A DNA stretch of 64,000 nt. Source: Orthonyx spaldingii. Taxonomy: Eukaryota > Chordata > Aves > Passeriformes > Orthonychidae. The notes under the pieces are model-generated. The model searched no databases. It worked only from the letters and a program-made list of their open reading frames with translations, and was not told the DNA's origin. The position numbers and the translations under genes are program-made. Where the stretch lies: NCBI GenBank assembly GCA_013397795.1, contig VZTJ01001765.1:1818064-1882063 (forward strand), read 5' to 3'. Of this stretch, positions 60,420-64,000 are shown one piece after another (the first letter of the stretch is position 1; each line of letters begins with the position of its first letter).

Positions 60420-60760
60420 GCCGGCGCCGCGCCGCGGTGCGCGCCTCAAAGCGGCCCTCCGCAACCCGCGCCCGCCGCCGCCGCGTTCCGCTGCCGCCGC
60501 TCGGGAGCCCCGGCCGGGAGGAGGCCCCGGGCTGCCCCCGCCCCTCTCTCGGCGGCCGCCCCTGCTCCGAGGGGCCACCCCCCGCCTGTGTCTGGGATGG
60601 CCCTTCCATCCAGTCCGGTTTTGCCGTTCCGCCCGTGCTGGGGAGCGCGCGGGTTGCCCTCACTCTTACCCGGCGGGGCTCGTCTCCTGGCTCTGCGGCT
60701 GTGCTCGGGATTTGGCCCCAAACCCCTGCCCGCTCCATCGGGTACCAGCCACCCGGAGAA
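60000..60760 (-). promoter_or_regulatory. FAM98B: CpG-island promoter of FAM98B
   Basis: Very GC-rich, CpG-dense stretch around exon 1, fitting a housekeeping gene. I saw no TATA box. Long open frames on both strands here (such as 59993-60865) arise from the lack of A/T-rich stop codons. Confidence 0.75.
60355..60419 (-). CDS. FAM98B: FAM98B exon 1 (coding part)
   Basis: Encodes MRELPPGPAMESDILDALEA then LG, and ends at donor GTAACC. Two in-frame Met codons lie at 60419 and 60392. The first is chosen because human also starts nine to eleven residues before the conserved MESD/MEGD. A further upstream in-frame ATG at 60578 is probably 5' UTR. Confidence 0.88.
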
Positions 60761-60999
60761 ATGCAGGACCAGGAGAGACCACAGCCACTCCTTTGGGTTC
60801 TAGACGTGGCTCATGCCAGAGCAGCCAGCTCTGCCACCCTTACCCCAAGCTGCCTCTGGGACTAAAAGCAGGTGTTCAGGCCTAGACTTCTGCGGTATTT
60901 CTGGGACCTCTCAAATGGTGAAATTCTGCCTGAGATGGTGCAGGCTGCTCCCAAGCACCTGTAGTCCTGATTTTCCACTGTGGGGTGCCTGAGCCCTGC

Positions 61000-61763
61000 T
61001 GTGCTGATTTTGGCTGAGGTGGAGTTAGCTCCCTTCACAGTGGCTAGTATGGGGCTGTGTTTTGGGTTAGTGCTGAAAATATAGAGATGTTTTTGTTATT
61101 GCTGAACCGCACTTGCACAGAACCAAGGCTTTTTCAGCTTCTGGTACTCTCATAGTGTCCCACCTGTGAAGGGACTGGGGGTACAAAGAAAGCTGGGATG
61201 GGGCACAGCCAGGACAGCTGACCCCAGCTACCAAAGGGACATTCCAGGCCATGTGGCATCATGGCCAGTATGTAAAGCTGGGGGGAAAAGGAGTAAGGGA
61301 GGATGTTTGGAGTGATGGCATTTGTCTTCCCAAGTGACTTGTCCTGGGGATGGCTGAACACCTCCCAGCCTGCCCATGGGAAACTATGAATTAATTCCTT
61401 GTTTTGCTTAGCTTACATGCACGATTTCTGCTTCATGTATTAAACTGTGTTTTACAGAATCACAGAATGAACTAGGTTGGAAAACACCTTTGAGATCATC
61501 AAATCCAACCTGTGACCTAACACCTCCTCATCAACTAAACCATGGCACTGAGTGCCACATCCAGTCTTTTTTAAAATATGTCCAGGGACGGCGATTCCAC
61601 TGCCTCCCTCTGCAGACGATTCCAGTAGTTTTCTAGCTTTTGCTCTTTACTTCTTAACTTATGTGTGTTCTTGCTTTTCGGATTCTCTCCCCAGCCCCAG
61701 TGGTGGGGAAGTGAGTGAGTGGTTGCTTGTTGCTTAGCTGCCAGGTGGTATTAAACAACAACA
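61000..61763 (+). mobile_element. Solo LTR split by a CR1 insertion
   Basis: Begins TGTGCTGATTTTGGCTGAGG and ends near AAACAACAACA. Parts 61000-61454 and about 61640-61763 align in order with the LTR at 22244-22760: the head, the CACAGCCAGGACAGCTGACC block, ATTAAACTGTG, GATTCTCTCCCC and the GTGAGTGAGTGG tail. It lies about 580 bases upstream of the FAM98B ATG in divergent orientation. No internal retroviral genes were seen. Confidence 0.75.
61455..61635 (-). mobile_element. CR1 LINE 3' end, nested in the LTR
   Basis: On the minus strand it reads as the CR1 3' region: GTGGCACTCAGTGCCATGG, GATTTGATGATCTCAAAGG, TTTTCCAACCTAG, and a tail of two ATTCTGTG units (CACAGAAT on +). It is 5'-truncated, as is normal for CR1, and non-coding. 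Confidence 0.85.
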
Positions 61764-61769
61764 GCCTTT

Positions 61770-62676
61770 GTGACCTTTTCTTACCAGTGTTTTCTTATAC
61801 GGACCTTCAGAAAATTTGGTGGCTGAATCTGTAATGAAGACCAGAAAGGCATACAATTGGATGGAAGTAATTACAACATAGATGTTCTTAATGCCTGAAA
61901 TCTCCACAACTTTTGAAGCAACTATTTTGAATTATTTCTATTTAACAGAAGACCTGGCTTTATTGAATGCTAAGCTTTAAAAAGCGGGAATTGGGACAGC
62001 CATAACATCCCCACACACCGAAATCTAGAAATTAAAAGCATTGTTTATGGGTGTCAGGGGAAAGAAGAGTGTCCTGAAGGCTGATACACTTACGTTGACC
62101 ATATGTGTACATCAGTGCCAGTACCTCAGCAGTCTCTTTCACAGCTCTCAATTGCCTCGTACCATATGACTGAACTTTAAAGGGACTTCTGTTTCAAAGG
62201 GGCTAACATAATTTCTCTAAATGAAGGAGCACGCGTCTGAGAGCAGAGATTCTGAACATAAACTCTTGCTGCTTTTTAAATATTAACATCCAGTTAATAG
62301 AATGAGAAAACAAGATATGCAGAAATGGACAGAAATAGCCAGTTCTCTTTTTTAAAGCTGTATCTCTGTGCCACCCAGAGTGATTCATCATTGTACAGTT
62401 GTTCTGCAAAACTGAGTTGTTTTCATATCAGTCAACAATGCAGGCTAAGAAAAAGAACTGGGAACAACTGGAAGTGAAACTAGCATAACATAATGTATCA
62501 AAACCAAAAAGAAATCTGGTAATTTAAGAGATACTGCATGGTACAAATAGGTGGCAGCATTATTCCCTGTGTCTCTCTGTAAATTTTCCTACATGCCATA
62601 AAAGTATTTTGCTAATTTATATTACAGGACAATACCTAAATTAGTAATTTCTCCCACTGTCTTTTGATAGCATTGC

Positions 62677-62707
<31 letters not shown>

Positions 62708-64000
62708 CATATGATAGCCAAGCATATGCATCAATCATTGTTTTAATTCCACAGGGTGTTCTTGAAAAATTGAAACTTTTCTGTATACTAGAGGTATTCT
62801 GTATATGAGGGAAAACAAGTCTGAATTTCACAAATTATCTCTTGACACCCACAATTGACAGACGATTTTGGTTGTGATTATATGCTTATGTTCCTCTGAT
62901 AGTATTACCATTCATGAAGTCTACATCTGTCTCTGTGTCTATTCCTGAATTTCCCATCTGTGGGAGAGGGAAAAAGAATCATGAGAAAGCTGGCTAAAAT
63001 ACATTTTGTAACCATCTATGTCAATGGGTGTGGACTTTGCCCCATGCCCTTTGCAATACACAAACACAAACATAGAACCACAAATACACAAGTGAGAACA
63101 CCAAAAGAAGAGGTCTCAGCACACAACCATTACTTTGCAACAAAAGGCCAACATGACTTCAGCTAGGTCACCAGTGCCCTAGAGCTTTTCAGGTTTTGTC
63201 AGGATTTCTTCTTCACTAGACTGCCAGTTAGCCCTCTCCCTCAGCAGTCAGCTAACTCTTGGTGCTAGCACAAGGAAGAAACAGAGGTGCACAGCCAAGA
63301 TTAGAAAATGAAGATAGCACTGGATTAGCACTGATTTGAATCAGCTTGAACTGATACAAAATGGCAGCTGTGTCTGTCTGCACAGCAGGGTGAAGATGGG
63401 AATTTTGGGGGAACGTCTTCGTAATAAATCTCTACAATTACGAGTTGCCTGTAATCTTACTAAAAAACAAATATATAGCTCAGTTTTCTATTGAGGTAGG
63501 TAAACCTCAACCATTTACTTGTATGAATATGACAAGTCAAATTGTTATGCTGTTCAAAACTGCTTGAGAAGTGTTCCTGGTGCCAGGCTTGCCATGGGCA
63601 TTCTCAGACAGCCTTGTGGCAAGACTGGGGTGGAAAGGTCCTGCTTACTGCTGCAGCAGGGCCATCACCTCCTGGTCTACACTGCCACCAGAGATGGCTT
63701 TGGGTTCTATATGGTGGGCACAATCTGTCTGCTCCTAGAAGGGAAAATAAAGCTGCACACAGATGCACCAGCTGCACATTTCAAAAGATTAATTGCTTTG
63801 TCCTTCTCATAGGCAGCACAGGAATAAAAAATGAGATCTCTTGAATTCAACCAAAGTGGGGACAGATACTGTTTTAATGCAGGAGAGGTATACATAATTT
63901 GTAGTACTAAGAAACATTTAGCAGACAATTAATTGACCACTAGAGGGGATCATAGGAGTGGAGAAGGAGTTGAATGTACTACATGATAAATGCTTTCCTC
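61770..64000. other. Distal intergenic region, no gene recognised
   Basis: AT-rich non-coding sequence beyond the FAM98B promoter. It includes an (AT)n tract at about 62678-62712. Open frames of up to 100 codons near 63519-63844 show no family I recognise. In human the next gene on this side is SPRED1, which is not visible within the window. Confidence 0.55.
62678..62712. repeat. (AT)n microsatellite with palindromic ends
   Basis: TA-dinucleotide run interrupted by GT and AC, flanked by CATAT and ATATG, so self-complementary. Confidence 0.85.

Noticed and set aside
59993..60865. Open frame of 290 codons on the + strand opposite FAM98B exon 1
   Set aside because: It lies in a CpG island where stop codons are rare. 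The translation is Pro/Arg/Ala-rich low complexity with no family, and several frames are open at once.
63519..63844. Two overlapping open frames of about 100 codons near the window end
   Set aside because: Two frames are open over the same bases without a recognisable protein. There is no splice or codon evidence.

Overview
This window is vertebrate nuclear DNA, almost certainly from a bird. It holds two protein-coding genes, each broken into many short exons with consensus splice sites. It also carries bird-type repeats: CR1 LINE 3' ends with the tandem CACAGAAT tail, and solo-LTR-like elements of a retroviral family I recognise from neoavian and passerine genomes. The two genes, RASGRP1 and FAM98B, lie tail to tail, as they do on human chromosome 15q14. 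There is nothing bacterial or plasmid-like here.

Layout. Positions 1-3000 are intergenic with no gene visible. A GC-rich, CpG-rich promoter island covers about 2990-4250 and contains a 36-base assembly gap flanked by a duplicated segment. RASGRP1 runs on the + strand from its ATG at 3711 to its stop at 39184. I placed 17 coding exons. All junctions keep frame and together give 784 residues with domain order REM, CDC25 RasGEF, EF-hand pair, C1 and C-terminal coiled coil. The 3' UTR probably ends near an AATAAA at 40657. About 5 kb separate the two 3' ends. FAM98B runs on the - strand from its ATG at 60419 to its stop at 45970. It has 8 coding exons, about 422 residues, and a Gly/Arg/Tyr-rich tail containing one ambiguous base that breaks the frame. 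Its CpG-island promoter is about 60000-60760. Just upstream sits an LTR with a CR1 fragment nested inside it. The last 2.2 kb, to 64000, have no recognised gene.

The genes do different jobs. RASGRP1 is a diacylglycerol- and calcium-regulated exchange factor for Ras in lymphocytes. FAM98B is a subunit of the RTCB/DDX1 tRNA-splicing ligase complex. No functional link between them is implied.

The most notable signal is intron 3 of RASGRP1. It has a textbook minor-spliceosome (U12-type) AT-AC architecture: donor ATATCCTTT, branch site TTCCTTAAC, and an AC acceptor 10 bases after the branch motif. Only this choice of splice sites keeps the reading frame. Other points are an overlapping upstream ORF with a possible reinitiation site at Met43, a UG repeat next to the exon 5 acceptor, tandem in-frame acceptors at exon 6, and a changed second EF-hand loop. 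I found no convincing new multi-gene system. Human comparisons are from memory, and no searches were run.
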